Positions 18,793-28,703 of a stretch of 64,000 nucleotides of DNA are shown here, one piece after another. The stretch is from Nostoc sp. B(2019) (GTDB lineage Bacteria > Cyanobacteriota > Cyanobacteriia > Cyanobacteriales > Nostocaceae): assembly GCF_010091925.1 (NCBI RefSeq), contig NZ_WVID01000013.1:1-64000 (forward strand), read 5' to 3'. The notes under the pieces were generated by a model that did no database searches, was not told the DNA's origin, and saw only the letters and a list, made by a program, of their open reading frames with translations. Within the stretch, counting starts at the first letter, position 1; each line of letters begins with the position of its first letter. Made by a program: the position numbers and the translations under genes.

Positions 18793-19043
18793 CTCTTGCT
18801 CTAAACGCAAATAGTTTTAACTACTTTGCCAGTGCATATTTTATAGCTAACACCTTTATTTAGGCTGTAAAATATGCATTTTAATATGTAATTATTACGC
18901 AAATATTTATGTATTTACATTTATCAAAGTGGAATAATTAAGAGTTTAGAAAGCGATCGCTAGTATCATAAAGCAAAAAAACAACATAAATCCCACATTC
19001 TGCATCAATGGAGATTCAGGTTAGTCAGTGATACTAATTAGTT
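18793..19043. other. Spacer after the peptide locus
   Basis: Contains 'gcaaatagttttaactacttt' (about 18809), matching 17777 after precursor 3, and 'agaaagcgatcgctagtat' (about 18948), matching the cassette spacers. The duplicated block therefore extends to about 18985 and ends before the convergent dioxygenase gene. Confidence 0.5.
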
Positions 19044-19598
19044 TTAGCGCGGCTTGTTGAGCGAGTCACTCAACTGAGTTCCTGTATAATTGGGAACCCA
19101 ACCATCAGCGATCGCAAAGTAGCGTACTGCTTTAAAATGCAATGATGCAGTCGGACTACACCAATGTTCAATTCCGGCTGGGATGCAGAGATAGTCTTGT
19201 GCCTCAACTAAAAGCTGTACTTGACTACCATCAGGTCGCACGAAGCCATAAATCATTTCTCCCGCCAAAACATACAGGGGTTCGGCAGCAGTGTGAGTAT
19301 GGTAGCGGCTATAGGTTACTATCAATTGGTGAAGGTTTGGCGAACCTGGATGCACATTCAGCAGGTCACACCAGAGAAAGCCATTTTCTTGCTGAAGAAA
19401 TTCAAAGACGCTGTTATGGAGTTCTACAATGTAGTGTTTCTCAGACTCAGTTACAACATCTTGGTCTAGCAGATTTGCAAATAGAAGCGATGTTCCTGGG
19501 TCGTAGTGTCTGAGTTGGATGCCGAGAGGGGCAAGTTCACGAACTATTTCGCCTAAATCGCTCTCGATTGTGCCATCGTCAAGCAGTAGAGTAGCCAT
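19044..19598 (-). CDS. Acireductone dioxygenase-like cupin
   Basis: 184 residues. 'YHTHTAAEPLYVLAGEMIYGFV' and 'IPAGIEHWCS' give the His-x-His, Glu and distal His metal ligands of the ARD family. These oxidise the acireductone of the methionine salvage pathway with Fe2+ or Ni2+. The C-terminus 'FKAVRYFAIADGWVPNYTG' also fits ARD. No other methionine salvage genes are nearby. The start ATG is at 19598. Confidence 0.85.
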   Translation of the reverse strand: MATLLLDDGTIESDLGEIVRELAPLGIQLRHYDPGTSLLFANLLDQDVVTESEKHYIVELHNSVFEFLQQENGFLWCDLLNVHPGSPNLHQLIVTYSRYHTHTAAEPLYVLAGEMIYGFVRPDGSQVQLLVEAQDYLCIPAGIEHWCSPTASLHFKAVRYFAIADGWVPNYTGTQLSDSLNKPR

Positions 19599-19736
19599 AA
19601 CAAGAAACTAATTAACTGTTAAGAAGAGTATACTTAACTTTGAGTCAATAAGCCACTATTTCCGATAGACAAACTGGTGATTTTTTCCCTGCCCAAATCC
19701 TTGATTTCTTGTCACTATGCGTGAGTACTGAGATTA

Positions 19737-20609
19737 TTAGACACTAGTAGAACGACTACGGCCTAGTAAGCCAATAGTTCCAGCAATTATTCCTAAACCC
19801 AGCACAGTTCCCGGCTCAGGTACTCTTCTAGTTGTTTTTCTAGCCACGACCTTGTAATCAGGGCCATTGTAATATTCGGAATCATTATTAGCTTTACTCT
19901 TGGCTATAACTTGAATCCCACTAAGAGAATCGACACCCAATTGACTAAGGTTAACTCCCCAATAGCCAACTTGTTGAGAACCAGAAATTTCTGTGGTGTC
20001 AATTGAATAGCCTGCACTTTTTTGCTCAGTTCTAGACAGTTTTAAGAAGTTACCAAGTAATTTACCAGTGCTATCAATCGCTTGAACACCTAAGTCACTG
20101 TTCATGCCTCGTTCCCAGAAGAACAAGTTATCTAACCCAGTATTATCTTGTTCGATAGAACTGTCGAAGAATAGGTTTATTTTAGAAGCACCAATCTCCT
20201 CTGTATCAATAATATTATTTAAATTGCGATTACCTAATATGGAGGCAATTTCGCTATTAGTTGGATTATTTAACCCAGAAACAGGCACAAAAGAAGTGGC
20301 ATAATCTCCTTTTTCTGTACTGGCGGCTCCCGTATTGTTGTTGCCTAGACCAGGTATGCTACTAGCTCCAGGTCGAACGCCTGTAATTGGTGTGTTATAT
20401 AGGATTTTGGCTGATTTAACCAATGAGAAATTATCAAATATCTCTTGATTTTGAGTAATAGAATTTAACCAAATATCCTCTTTAGAATTAGATTTTTCTG
20501 GAGTAAAATTTGTCTTGAAGTTTGCAGCTTGGGCAAATGGAGAAATAGATAAATTTGTGCCAATAGCAAATAATGTAAAGGCAATAAAAGATTTAAGTTG
20601 GAATCTCAT
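19737..20609 (-). CDS. PEP-CTERM exosortase-dependent surface protein
   Basis: 290 residues from ATG 20609, which directly precedes a signal peptide ('FIAFTLFAIGTNL', then 'SPFAQAANF'). An in-frame start at 20660 would add 17 residues in front of the signal and is rejected. The C-terminus is 'VPEPGTVLGLGIIAGTIGLL' plus 'GRSRS', a canonical PEP-CTERM sorting signal: motif, membrane helix, basic tail. The middle (about 40-260) looks like an extracellular beta-rich domain; 'EIGASKINLFFDSS' recalls cyanobacterial exosortase-dependent surface proteins. No exosortase is seen in the window. Confidence 0.88.
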   Translation of the reverse strand: MRFQLKSFIAFTLFAIGTNLSISPFAQAANFKTNFTPEKSNSKEDIWLNSITQNQEIFDNFSLVKSAKILYNTPITGVRPGASSIPGLGNNNTGAASTEKGDYATSFVPVSGLNNPTNSEIASILGNRNLNNIIDTEEIGASKINLFFDSSIEQDNTGLDNLFFWERGMNSDLGVQAIDSTGKLLGNFLKLSRTEQKSAGYSIDTTEISGSQQVGYWGVNLSQLGVDSLSGIQVIAKSKANNDSEYYNGPDYKVVARKTTRRVPEPGTVLGLGIIAGTIGLLGRSRSTSV

Positions 20610-20894
20610 GATTTCTATGGAAGAAGCACCGGATAACAAAATACACAGTAAATATCCCATACACTTTTGGTCAATCTATTACCCCACATTCCGCTCTTTA
20701 AACTGGCACATCTGGTTTTTGGTATGGGGAAGAATAAGCAGATGCCATATCCCCTAAATGGCAGGGCGGCTTTCCAACAATACCTCCAAGGGGAAAAGCT
20801 TTCCCGCCGCTTTCAATGAAATTTGTCGGCAGAATGATGCTCAAGAGTATCACTAACGTCTAAGCTAGTACAAGTGAACTGTGCTAAGTGTGGA
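20610..20894. other. Divergent promoter region, PEP-CTERM gene / photolyase
   Basis: Promoters for both genes should lie here. 'cccctccaa..ggggaaagcttt'-like GC-rich bits near 20790-20815 look like a palindromic repeat. No gene seen. Confidence 0.35.
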
Positions 20895-22340
20895 ATGTCT
20901 AACTTAATTCTGTTTTGGCATCGCCGTGATTTACGTATTTCCGACAATACAGGACTAGCTGCGGCAAGACAGCAGAGTCCAAAAGTGGTGGGTGTTTTTT
21001 GCCTTGATCCGAATCTGCTAGAACGAGATGATGTTGCTCCAGTGAGAGTAACTTATATGATTGGTTGTTTGCAGAAATTACAGGAGCGATATGCCCAAGT
21101 GGGTAGCGAGTTGTTAATACTCCACGCCAATCCTGTGCAAGCGATACCAGCTTTAGCAGCGGCTTTGGGAGCCAAAGCTGTTTTTTGGAATTGGGATGTA
21201 GAACCGTACTCGCAAGAACGCGATCGCACCGTTATCAATGCCCTCAGTGAAAATGGCATTCAGTTTCTTGACCAAAATTGGGATCAGATTCTCCACTCTC
21301 CCGAAGAAATTCGCACAGGTTCCAACGGCCCTTACACAGTTTATACCCCCTTCTGGAAAAATTGGATTAGTAAACCGAAGGCGAATCCAGTAGAAACTCT
21401 GCAAAATACCGAGGGTTTAACAGCAAAAGAACAAGAAATTGCTAAACAAGCAGGAGCGATCGCTCTACCCTCAGCTAAAGATTTAGGATTTATCTGGGAT
21501 GGAGAATTGATTCTTTCACCAGGAGAAGCAGCGGCCCAAGACAGACTAGAAGAATTTACTACAAGAGCAATTACTGAATATCAAGAACAGCGCAATTTTC
21601 CCGCAGTAGATGGGACATCGCAACTCAGCGCAGCTTTAAAATTTGGCGTCATTGGCATTCGTAATGTTTGGCAAGCCACAATAGAAGTGTTAGAAAACAG
21701 CCGCAGCGATGAAGCAACAGCCAATATCCGCACATGGCAACAAGAACTAGCATGGCGGGAGTTTTATCAACACGCAATGTATAACTTCCCCGAATTGGCT
21801 GATGGTGCTTACCGCCAAACCTTCAAAAACTTCCCTTGGGAAACTAACGAAGAACATTTCCAAGCTTGGTGTGAAGGGAAAACCGGCTATCCCATTGTGG
21901 ATGCAGCGATGCGCCAGATGAATGAAATCGGCTGGATGCACAACCGCTGTCGGATGATTGTCGCTAGTTTCTTGACCAAAGACTTGCTGATTAATCCCCA
22001 ATTAGGTGAAAAATATTTTATGCAGCATCTAATTGACGGTGATTTATCTGCCAATAATGGCGGTTGGCAATGGAGTGCTTCTAGTGGGATGGATCCCAAA
22101 CCCGTGCGAATTTTTAACCCAGCCAGTCAATCACAAAAGTTTGATCCAGAAGCGGAATATATCCGCCAATGGATTCCCGAATTGCGGTCTGTGGATACAG
22201 AATATTTAGTTACTGGTAAAATTCCACCTTTAGAACGTCATGCTGTTGGCTATCCTGACCCAATTGTCGATCATAAAATACAGCAGCAGCAGTTTAAACA
22301 GCGTTATCAGCAGCAAAAAGCCTTTAGTAGTGCTGAATAA
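20895..22340 (+). CDS. phrA: Deoxyribodipyrimidine photolyase (CPD, class I)
   Basis: Repairs UV-induced cyclobutane pyrimidine dimers using blue light, FADH- and an antenna chromophore. 481 residues from ATG 20895. '[15 protein letters not shown]' starts the antenna domain. The FAD domain contains '[16 protein letters not shown]', '[20 protein letters not shown]' and '[19 protein letters not shown]' with the conserved Trp electron-transfer residues. The overall sequence resembles the 8-HDF (deazaflavin) type of cyanobacteria. GTG 20874 would add seven Cys-containing residues not seen in the family. Confidence 0.93.
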   Translation: MSNLILFWHRRDLRISDNTGLAAARQQSPKVVGVFCLDPNLLERDDVAPVRVTYMIGCLQKLQERYAQVGSELLILHANPVQAIPALAAALGAKAVFWNWDVEPYSQERDRTVINALSENGIQFLDQNWDQILHSPEEIRTGSNGPYTVYTPFWKNWISKPKANPVETLQNTEGLTAKEQEIAKQAGAIALPSAKDLGFIWDGELILSPGEAAAQDRLEEFTTRAITEYQEQRNFPAVDGTSQLSAALKFGVIGIRNVWQATIEVLENSRSDEATANIRTWQQELAWREFYQHAMYNFPELADGAYRQTFKNFPWETNEEHFQAWCEGKTGYPIVDAAMRQMNEIGWMHNRCRMIVASFLTKDLLINPQLGEKYFMQHLIDGDLSANNGGWQWSASSGMDPKPVRIFNPASQSQKFDPEAEYIRQWIPELRSVDTEYLVTGKIPPLERHAVGYPDPIVDHKIQQQQFKQRYQQQKAFSSAE

Positions 22341-22409
22341 CGAGTGCTGAGTGCTAAGTAAAGTCTAGAATTTTCCTCTTCAGCGATGCCTACGGCTGGT
22401 TACGCCTAC

Positions 22410-22640
22410 GCATTTGCTATTTCAGTGACCGCATTTGCTATTTCGGCGATCGCATTTGCTATTTCAGCGATCGCATTTGCTATTTTGGCAACCGCATTTG
22501 CTATTTCGGCGACCACATTTGCTATTTCAGCGACCACATTTGCTATTTCGGCGATCGCATTTGCTATTTCGGCGACCACATTTGCTATTTCGGCGACCAC
22601 ATTTGCTATTTCGGCGATCGCATTTGCTATTTCAGCGATG
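22410..22640. repeat. 21-bp tandem repeat, 11 units, HIP1-bearing
   Basis: Unit 'gcatttgctatttcggcgatc', eleven copies in exact 21-bp register (22410-22640) with changes at positions 1, 15 and 20. Several junctions create GCGATCGC. It is flanked on both sides by near-identical 'tacggctggttacgcctacgc' -type sequence (22391 and 22643), so the array sits inside a duplicated flank. Because 21 is a multiple of 3 it stays open in several frames, but there is no ribosome binding site or family, so I do not call a gene. Confidence 0.85.
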
Positions 22641-22699
22641 CTTACGGCTGGCTACGCTTACGCAATTGCTGATTGCGCTCATCCTCAAACAAATTAAGA

Positions 22700-22805
22700 C
22701 AAAGACCTTTAAGAGGTTTTACCACGCCAAACCTGTCCTTCTTTGAGCTAGGGAAGGACAAGCTTGAACTTTAGTTTAAGGCAGTGAAAAGTTTGTCGAA
22801 CTCAC
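22700..22805. repeat. Three-hairpin dispersed element, copy 1
   Basis: Order: palindrome AGACCTTTAAGAGGTTTT, hairpin GTCCTTC...GGAAGGAC, palindrome TTGAACTTTAGTTTAAG. The copy at 39588-39693 keeps the order and shape but with different bases in the middle stem. Confidence 0.6.
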
Positions 22806-23066
22806 GTTTTGTTAAGTCTGCGATCGCAGCAGTAAGCGTTTTGTAGTGAATAGCAAAAAGTCCAAACTCAAAATCCTGCCAATTAAATCGCCTCAATCAA
22901 TCTCTGTATATTGTTTTCAGGCTTTCTAACTCATAAATTACACGCACAGTCTTGTTTTTTATCCTGCTGCCACAAAAACTTCCAGTAAAACGGGAAAGAC
23001 TGATTGGACTGATACTAGTTTAAAAGGTGAGCCTCCGATTAAGTTTAACGTTTTCTAATATGAGTT
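22806..23066. other. Intergenic with possible gene relic on minus strand
   Basis: Read on the minus strand, about 22780-22990 gives 'RVIYELESLKTIYRD', a stop, then 'RRFNWQDFEFGLFAIHYKTL' and 'TAAIADLTKREFDKLF'. This is protein-like but broken; I recognise no family. Confidence 0.25.
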
Positions 23067-23870
23067 GTGGCTCGTCAACGTTGTATTAAATGTTGTTCGC
23101 ACAGGAGTATAAACAAGTTGCTAAAGCTTTCACCAGAATCTCCTCTATTTATTTTGTTAATTATTATTAGTTTCTTCGTAGTAACTTTAGCTGCTTGGTT
23201 ATCATCTAAACCATTTGTTATAAAACAATTTGGATTCAATGATATTATACAGCTTCTTGCATTACCATTTTTTATTTCTCTATTGCTGGAGCGCTCTTTA
23301 GAAGTTTTTATAACTACTTGGCGAGGCCCAGCCGCAGAGCAATTAAATATTAGTGTTCAACAACAGAAGCTTTTAGTTCATGAACATAGAAATTTTCTAG
23401 AAACGCAACAAAAACAAAACCCAGTAGCTTCTTTAGAATATAATCAAATCAATGAACTTCCGCCTGTAGGGATGAGTTTAGAGCAGCATATCCAAAATTT
23501 CACCCCAAATCAAGAAGAATTATCTAGCACAACCAAATTACAGATTGATAATTTAAATTACAAAATTAATGAGCTAACTGAGAAAGAGCGAAAAAGAGTA
23601 GCTTATAAGTCCGATACACGAATAATTGCGTTATGGACATCCCTTTTATTTGGTCTTTTAATCAGTGCGATCGGTATTCGCTCAATTGAGCCATTGGTGG
23701 TTATTGATTCAGATAATTCAATGCAAGTAATTCTTTTCCGTTGTTTAGATGCATTGTTAACAGGTGGTTTAATTGCTGGAGGTAGCGAGGGAATTCATAA
23801 GCTCATACAGGTTTTTATCGACTTTATGGAAGCTACATCCAAACAAATCAAAGGTAAGGGATTGTCTTAA
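23067..23870 (+). CDS. Hypothetical membrane protein with coiled-coil loop
   Basis: 267 residues from a GTG at 23067. Two membrane segments near 25-45 ('SPLFILLIIISFFVVTLAAW') and 58-75, then a long polar helical stretch (about 85-185, Gln/Glu/Asn-rich, likely coiled coil). Two further membrane segments follow near 190-210 and 225-245, the last Gly-rich ('LLTGGLIAGGSEGIHKL'). I recognise no family; the end resembles small phage-holin-like or GG-rich membrane hairpins, but that is not enough to name it. It stands alone. Confidence 0.7.
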   Translation: MARQRCIKCCSHRSINKLLKLSPESPLFILLIIISFFVVTLAAWLSSKPFVIKQFGFNDIIQLLALPFFISLLLERSLEVFITTWRGPAAEQLNISVQQQKLLVHEHRNFLETQQKQNPVASLEYNQINELPPVGMSLEQHIQNFTPNQEELSSTTKLQIDNLNYKINELTEKERKRVAYKSDTRIIALWTSLLFGLLISAIGIRSIEPLVVIDSDNSMQVILFRCLDALLTGGLIAGGSEGIHKLIQVFIDFMEATSKQIKGKGLS

Positions 23871-24153
23871 ACTAGTGACTGGGGAATATTCGTAGTGCCC
23901 AACAAGCTTAAGCTGTTCACCTTGGTTTCGTAGTGAAGTTGGGGAATCCTGGGCGCGACTCGGTGATTGCCGAAAGCCGATTTAGAAACACATTGCTGAT
24001 TACTTGTCAAGGGCAATAGCGTAAAATCTGCAACTAAACTACTTAACGCTTAAAAAAATTAATATGAGTCAGTTAAATAAGTGACACAGATAGAGTCAAA
24101 ATATACTTTAATTAAACCAAATTATTTAAGTATATACTTATACACTGTGGCTT
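23871..24153. other. Intergenic before the giant membrane protein
   Basis: AT-rich; a 'ttgcaaa'-free stretch with a plausible promoter near 24090-24140 ('ttaaaccaaattatttaagtatatact'-like). No gene seen. Confidence 0.3.
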
Positions 24154-27100
24154 ATGTCATCGCCCCTTGAGCGCCCGCTGAAAATTGAAGTTAGTCTGCC
24201 ATCATCCCATCCTCAGTTATTAAAAGGACTGGATACGTGGTTGCGCTTGGGTTTGATATCTGACACCCAAGTTAGGCAGCTATGCCGAGAGTTTCTCGTC
24301 TGCGAGGTGATATTACAACCTCTAGCTCAACCCGCAACTTCCGATCCTGTGCCACATTTGCCTGTGACAGTTCTGGAATCTCATAACCGCAGACAACCGC
24401 GCCAAAAGCTAGTTAAACCCAGCTTTCTCAGCACAATGTTGCAGTCACTAGGGGCAGAGTTGAGTGTCCGGTGGCTGCTGTTTTTAGGAGTATTCTTAGT
24501 AGTGTTGTCTTCTGGCGTACTGGCTGCTAGTCAGTGGGAGAGATTTCCGGCCTCTGGACAGTATGGGGTTTTGTTGGCTTATACCTTGAGTTTTTGGGGC
24601 TTAAGCTTCTGGGCAACTAAACAAAGTAACCTCAGACTAACGGCTCAGACATTGCTGATTGTCACTCTTTTACTAGTGCCAGTAAATTTTTGGGCAATGG
24701 ATAGCTTCCAGTTGTGGCAAAATCCTTTGGACTGGATTGTAGTCGCGATCGCCTGGCCTGTTCTCACAGCTATTACTGTTTTAGTCTGGAATAATCGAAC
24801 TATTTTTCCCAATTTACATACTGGCAATTTACCTTTAGTCAATATTTTAGGGCTGAGTTATCTGCATTGGGGTTGGCAATTCCCAGGATTTCCCTTAATT
24901 GCCGTGTATTTGGCAATGATCGGCACAGCTATCATTACGGTTTATCACAATCGCGCTCGCCAGCATCACCCGCTAATTAGTAGGGAGCATAGGAGCGATC
25001 AAGGAATTGGACTGGGGATTACTTCGCCAGCTTTAGTAGTAATTTACGCCTTAGCAGTGCTGCTAGTGCGAGCAATTTTTGTTGTTCGATTAGATGTCAC
25101 TCAGTTGGGGTTAGCTATTGGTATTTGCGGCTGGTTGATAACTTGGTTAGCAGCAGAGCAGGGAAGGGGAAGTAGGGGAGCAGGGGGGCAGGGGAGCGGA
25201 GGAGCAGGGGGAGAAAATTCTATCTTGTCCTCTTTGTCCCCCTCATTCGCCCTACTCTGGGAGAAACTTGGCGGAATCTTACTGTTGTTGGGTTGGCTTG
25301 TTTCGGTAATACCTTATCCGTGGCAAGCAATAGCTGTATGTGGTTTGGGTTTGTGGTTTGAGGGAAGCCGCTTACGGCAGTACAGTTTAAAGGCTGACTT
25401 AGCGGCGATTTTTGTCATTGGCTTACAGACTATTTGGCTGGGTTGGCGGTTAGTACCTTCTGGGCTACAGCAATGGGCGATCGCAACTGGCACATATCTC
25501 ACCAATGCTCAAAATGAACCTTGGGCGTTACTGGGTGTAGCTTTATTTCCCTATATCATCTTGATGGTGGTGCTTAATGAAAGCTTGCATCGCCTCCAAA
25601 AGCCAGAATTGGCTAAATTTGGCGAATTGTTAGCGCTCTTATTTGGCGCTTTTTTAACAACGATCGCTTTCATAAATCCGGCGTTGCGATCGCTAAATTT
25701 CCTGTTTTCCACCGCCACTCTCGCTATCATTACTAAACGCCGCTCCTCCCCTCCCCCCTCCCTCGTATACCTAACTCACGTCATGGGGGTGCTGACATTT
25801 TGCTCTACCATCAATTGGCTATTACCAACTCTTGGTAAAGAAGCTTGGGCAAGCATTTTATTAGCTGTCATGGTGGCAGAATGGGGATTTAGTCTTGGTT
25901 CTCGCGTAACGTCTCAAGGTGATGAACTATGGCGACAAAGTTCTTGGTACATTGGTTTAGGGTTAGCTACCGTTAGTTTTATTCTATTGTGGGTAAATGC
26001 TAAATCATCTTGGTATGGTGTAGCTGATAGCCAAGATCATTGGGGAATTATTTGGCTAGCTACGCCTTTAGCTCTCACTGGTGTTGCCAATCGCACAACT
26101 TTAGAGCGTCGTATTATAAACAGTTACTTGAGCGTTTTGGCTGTAGGTGTCGCCCAGTTACTTACTTTGCAGCTACCAGGAACTAGATTAATCGGTTTGG
26201 CTGTAGGTATAGGGCTGATGTTCACAAATACTCGTTATTTGCGAAACCAAGCAGCGGCGGTAATCACAGTCGGCTTCGGGTTAAGTTTCATCGGGGCGCT
26301 GTTGTGGACAGGTTTACCTGGTTTTTCTCGCTTAGCGCTAGTCGGTTGGTTTGTTGTAGGGGCGATCGCAATCTTAAGTTTATGGTTAGCACGTACAGCA
26401 CTTCTGTGGCGAGGTAATGAATTAGCAAATATCTATGCAATAGCAAGTGATAAATGGGCGCTCGCCTTGTGTGGTTTTGAGTTGTTAATGCTGACGTTGC
26501 ACTCCGTGCTAGTTTACCAGGGGATTGTTTCGCCAGGATTTTTGTATTTTACTGCCACTGCTATAACCTTGAGCGCGATCGCTTATCGCAGTTGGCGAGA
26601 ACCAACAGATTGGGCATTTTATAGTATTGGTTGGTGTCTAGAATTATTAATTGCTGAAGTGCTGGGATTTGGGGAATATTCAACTGTTAGAGTTGCAATC
26701 GCCAACATCGCCTTGGGTTTGATTGTTCAACTTTCAGGAGAGTGGTGGCGGCGACGACATCAATTAGAAAGACTTCCTAGCAGCTTTCACATTCTGCCCC
26801 TGATCTATGGTGCATTTGGTGTATTGCTACGTTTAGATACCTTTACCGACTGGACAGGCTTGTGTTCCTTGGGTGTAGCTTTAATAGTGATTGGTGTAGG
26901 GCGACGCCGCGAGAACTTCAAACCGCTACTTTACTTAGGAATCATCGGCGTATCAATTTCTGCCTACGAACTTTTGTTCTACCAAATGTCACAAGCCAGA
27001 GGAGGAGCATTAGGCGATGGATTAATTGCCATGTCTGCTCTTGGCACTAGCATCATGTATGCTTATCGCATCCTTTCACCTTGGCTTGTAGGCTACTTGC

Positions 27101-28224
27101 GCCTGACTTCCCAAGAACTCAAAAGAATTGCTCATATTCACTGGGCTTGGAGTAGTTTTTTATTGATGGCTGCTATTCCTACTCCCATTGAAGTTAACCG
27201 TTTGGTGGGATTAGCAACCGGGGTATTTTTAATTCGATATGCCATCTTTCAGGGACGGCGATCGCGAATTGTACAACAGTTACTACAACTAAGAGAACCT
27301 TCAGAAATTCCAAAAGATGGAAGCAACCAATCCTCAGACTTATTTGCACAACATACCGCTTTACTTGTTAACGAAACTCCCCTCTACAAGTTGGGAGGAA
27401 TAACAATAGCAGAGATGTGGGTTTACCTCGGCTTATTAGAAGTAGCTGGGATGAGAATTTACTGGCGCGAGACAGCAGTAGGACAATTTTTGACTGGGCC
27501 GCTAATTCCTTGGAATGGTGCGATCGCTTGTGTGGTAGCTTATTTTCTGTACATTCTGCCTTGGGAAAATTGGGGTTGGTCTAAAAGACCTTGGCAACAA
27601 GCTGCATACATTGTGCCATTGATAATTTTATGGGAAACCAGACTGCGAGTTTACCCAATCAGCATACTAATCGCCGCTGGATTCTACATCTTCCTCGCAA
27701 TATTAGGTAAAAACATCCGTTTTACTTATATTAGTGCGGCATTGATTAATTGGGCACTTTACCGCTGGTTTTATAACTTAAACCTAACTGATGCTTTGTG
27801 GTATGTAACACCAATTGGGTTATCACTGCTTTATGTCGCTCAAATAGATCCCCAGTTGAAACTACCAGAATATAAAGTCGCTCGCCATAGTTTTCGGTTG
27901 TTAGGTAGTGGTGTAATTTGTGGGTGGGCAATTTTATTTCATCAAGACACACCTCTGATACCTGGAATTTTCAGCCTCATCGCCATTTTTGCCGGATTAG
28001 CTTTGCGAGTGCGGGCTTTTCTTTACATTGGCACAGCCACATTTTTGCTCACCAGTGTTTATCAATCAGTAATTTTAAGCTGGCGCTATCCCTTTATGAA
28101 ATGGGTTGTTGGCTTGCTGGTAGGTATCGCGCTGATTTCAATTGCAGCCAACTTTGAAACCCGTCGCGCTCAACTAACTGCCCTAATTCGTAATGCCATT
28201 GATGAATTTCAGTCCTGGGAATAG
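24154..28224 (+). CDS. Giant polytopic membrane protein (DUF2157-like start)
   Basis: 1356 residues with roughly thirty hydrophobic segments beginning near residue 108. The N-terminal cytoplasmic part includes 'LDTWLRLGLISDTQVRQLC', like the soluble start of DUF2157-type proteins, and the first membrane block 'WLLFLGVFLVVLSSGVLAAS' fits that group. No catalytic motif is visible. Around residues 333-358 the chain contains a Gly/Ala/Ser run ('GRGSRGAGGQGSGGAGG'), from a G-rich low-complexity tract at about 25151-25220 inserted in frame. Large membrane proteins of this type occur in many cyanobacteria without known role. Confidence 0.85.
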   Translation: MSSPLERPLKIEVSLPSSHPQLLKGLDTWLRLGLISDTQVRQLCREFLVCEVILQPLAQPATSDPVPHLPVTVLESHNRRQPRQKLVKPSFLSTMLQSLGAELSVRWLLFLGVFLVVLSSGVLAASQWERFPASGQYGVLLAYTLSFWGLSFWATKQSNLRLTAQTLLIVTLLLVPVNFWAMDSFQLWQNPLDWIVVAIAWPVLTAITVLVWNNRTIFPNLHTGNLPLVNILGLSYLHWGWQFPGFPLIAVYLAMIGTAIITVYHNRARQHHPLISREHRSDQGIGLGITSPALVVIYALAVLLVRAIFVVRLDVTQLGLAIGICGWLITWLAAEQGRGSRGAGGQGSGGAGGENSILSSLSPSFALLWEKLGGILLLLGWLVSVIPYPWQAIAVCGLGLWFEGSRLRQYSLKADLAAIFVIGLQTIWLGWRLVPSGLQQWAIATGTYLTNAQNEPWALLGVALFPYIILMVVLNESLHRLQKPELAKFGELLALLFGAFLTTIAFINPALRSLNFLFSTATLAIITKRRSSPPPSLVYLTHVMGVLTFCSTINWLLPTLGKEAWASILLAVMVAEWGFSLGSRVTSQGDELWRQSSWYIGLGLATVSFILLWVNAKSSWYGVADSQDHWGIIWLATPLALTGVANRTTLERRIINSYLSVLAVGVAQLLTLQLPGTRLIGLAVGIGLMFTNTRYLRNQAAAVITVGFGLSFIGALLWTGLPGFSRLALVGWFVVGAIAILSLWLARTALLWRGNELANIYAIASDKWALALCGFELLMLTLHSVLVYQGIVSPGFLYFTATAITLSAIAYRSWREPTDWAFYSIGWCLELLIAEVLGFGEYSTVRVAIANIALGLIVQLSGEWWRRRHQLERLPSSFHILPLIYGAFGVLLRLDTFTDWTGLCSLGVALIVIGVGRRRENFKPLLYLGIIGVSISAYELLFYQMSQARGGALGDGLIAMSALGTSIMYAYRILSPWLVGYLRLTSQELKRIAHIHWAWSSFLLMAAIPTPIEVNRLVGLATGVFLIRYAIFQGRRSRIVQQLLQLREPSEIPKDGSNQSSDLFAQHTALLVNETPLYKLGGITIAEMWVYLGLLEVAGMRIYWRETAVGQFLTGPLIPWNGAIACVVAYFLYILPWENWGWSKRPWQQAAYIVPLIILWETRLRVYPISILIAAGFYIFLAILGKNIRFTYISAALINWALYRWFYNLNLTDALWYVTPIGLSLLYVAQIDPQLKLPEYKVARHSFRLLGSGVICGWAILFHQDTPLIPGIFSLIAIFAGLALRVRAFLYIGTATFLLTSVYQSVILSWRYPFMKWVVGLLVGIALISIAANFETRRAQLTALIRNAIDEFQSWE

Positions 28225-28278
28225 GAAATCTGAAGTCTACAGGACTTACGCAAAAATAGCCAAAAAGCTTAATTTATC

Positions 28279-28703
28279 GAACCCGCAGCTTTTAATACAG
28301 AATACCAGACGATCGCCACTGAAATTGCCAATCAGTTGGCGATCGCTATCCAGCAATCCCGACTGCGAGAACAGTTGCAAAACTATGTCAATGAACTAGA
28401 ACAACGAGCTGCTGACAGGACATCTGCCCTTGTGGAAGCCAAAAATCAACTAGAGACGGAATTGCGATCGCGACAAGCTCAAGTAACTGTAGAACAACCA
28501 CTTCCAGAAGTTATCGGTCATCGCACAACCCTAATATTTGAAAGATTACATGGTGAAGAGAGTTATCCTGGCTCTGGCATTGGCTTAGCCATTGTCCGCA
28601 AAGGTGTTGAGCGTATGGGGGGGGACAGGTCGGTGTAGAGTCGTTAGTAGGCGAAGGTAGCCACTTTTGGATTGAACTACAAACAGATACCATGAAAACA
28701 TGA
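28279..28703 (+). pseudogene. Decayed histidine kinase (GAF end + ATPase end)
   Basis: Reads in one frame from 'TEIANQLAIAIQQSRLREQL' (end of GAF and coiled linker) through 'LPEVIGHRTT' directly to 'IFERLHGEESYPGSGIGLAI'. It therefore lacks the H-box and most of the ATPase domain, which the neighbour at 29226-31235 has between the same motifs. At a run of eight G (28616-28624) the frame slips; in the next frame 'GQVGVESLVGEGSHFWIEL' completes the usual C-terminus, with a stop at 28701-28703. This stop overlaps the ATG of the response regulator (ATGA). Both an internal deletion and a frameshift are present, and the 5' part is missing too. Confidence 0.85.

Noticed and set aside
18502-18810. 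Minus-strand ORFs over precursor 4
   Set aside because: They run opposite to a gene with conserved leader, palindrome and ribosome binding site.
22386-22746. Long repeat ORFs in several frames across the 21-bp array
   Set aside because: A 3n repeat without stops opens all frames; no start signal or homology.
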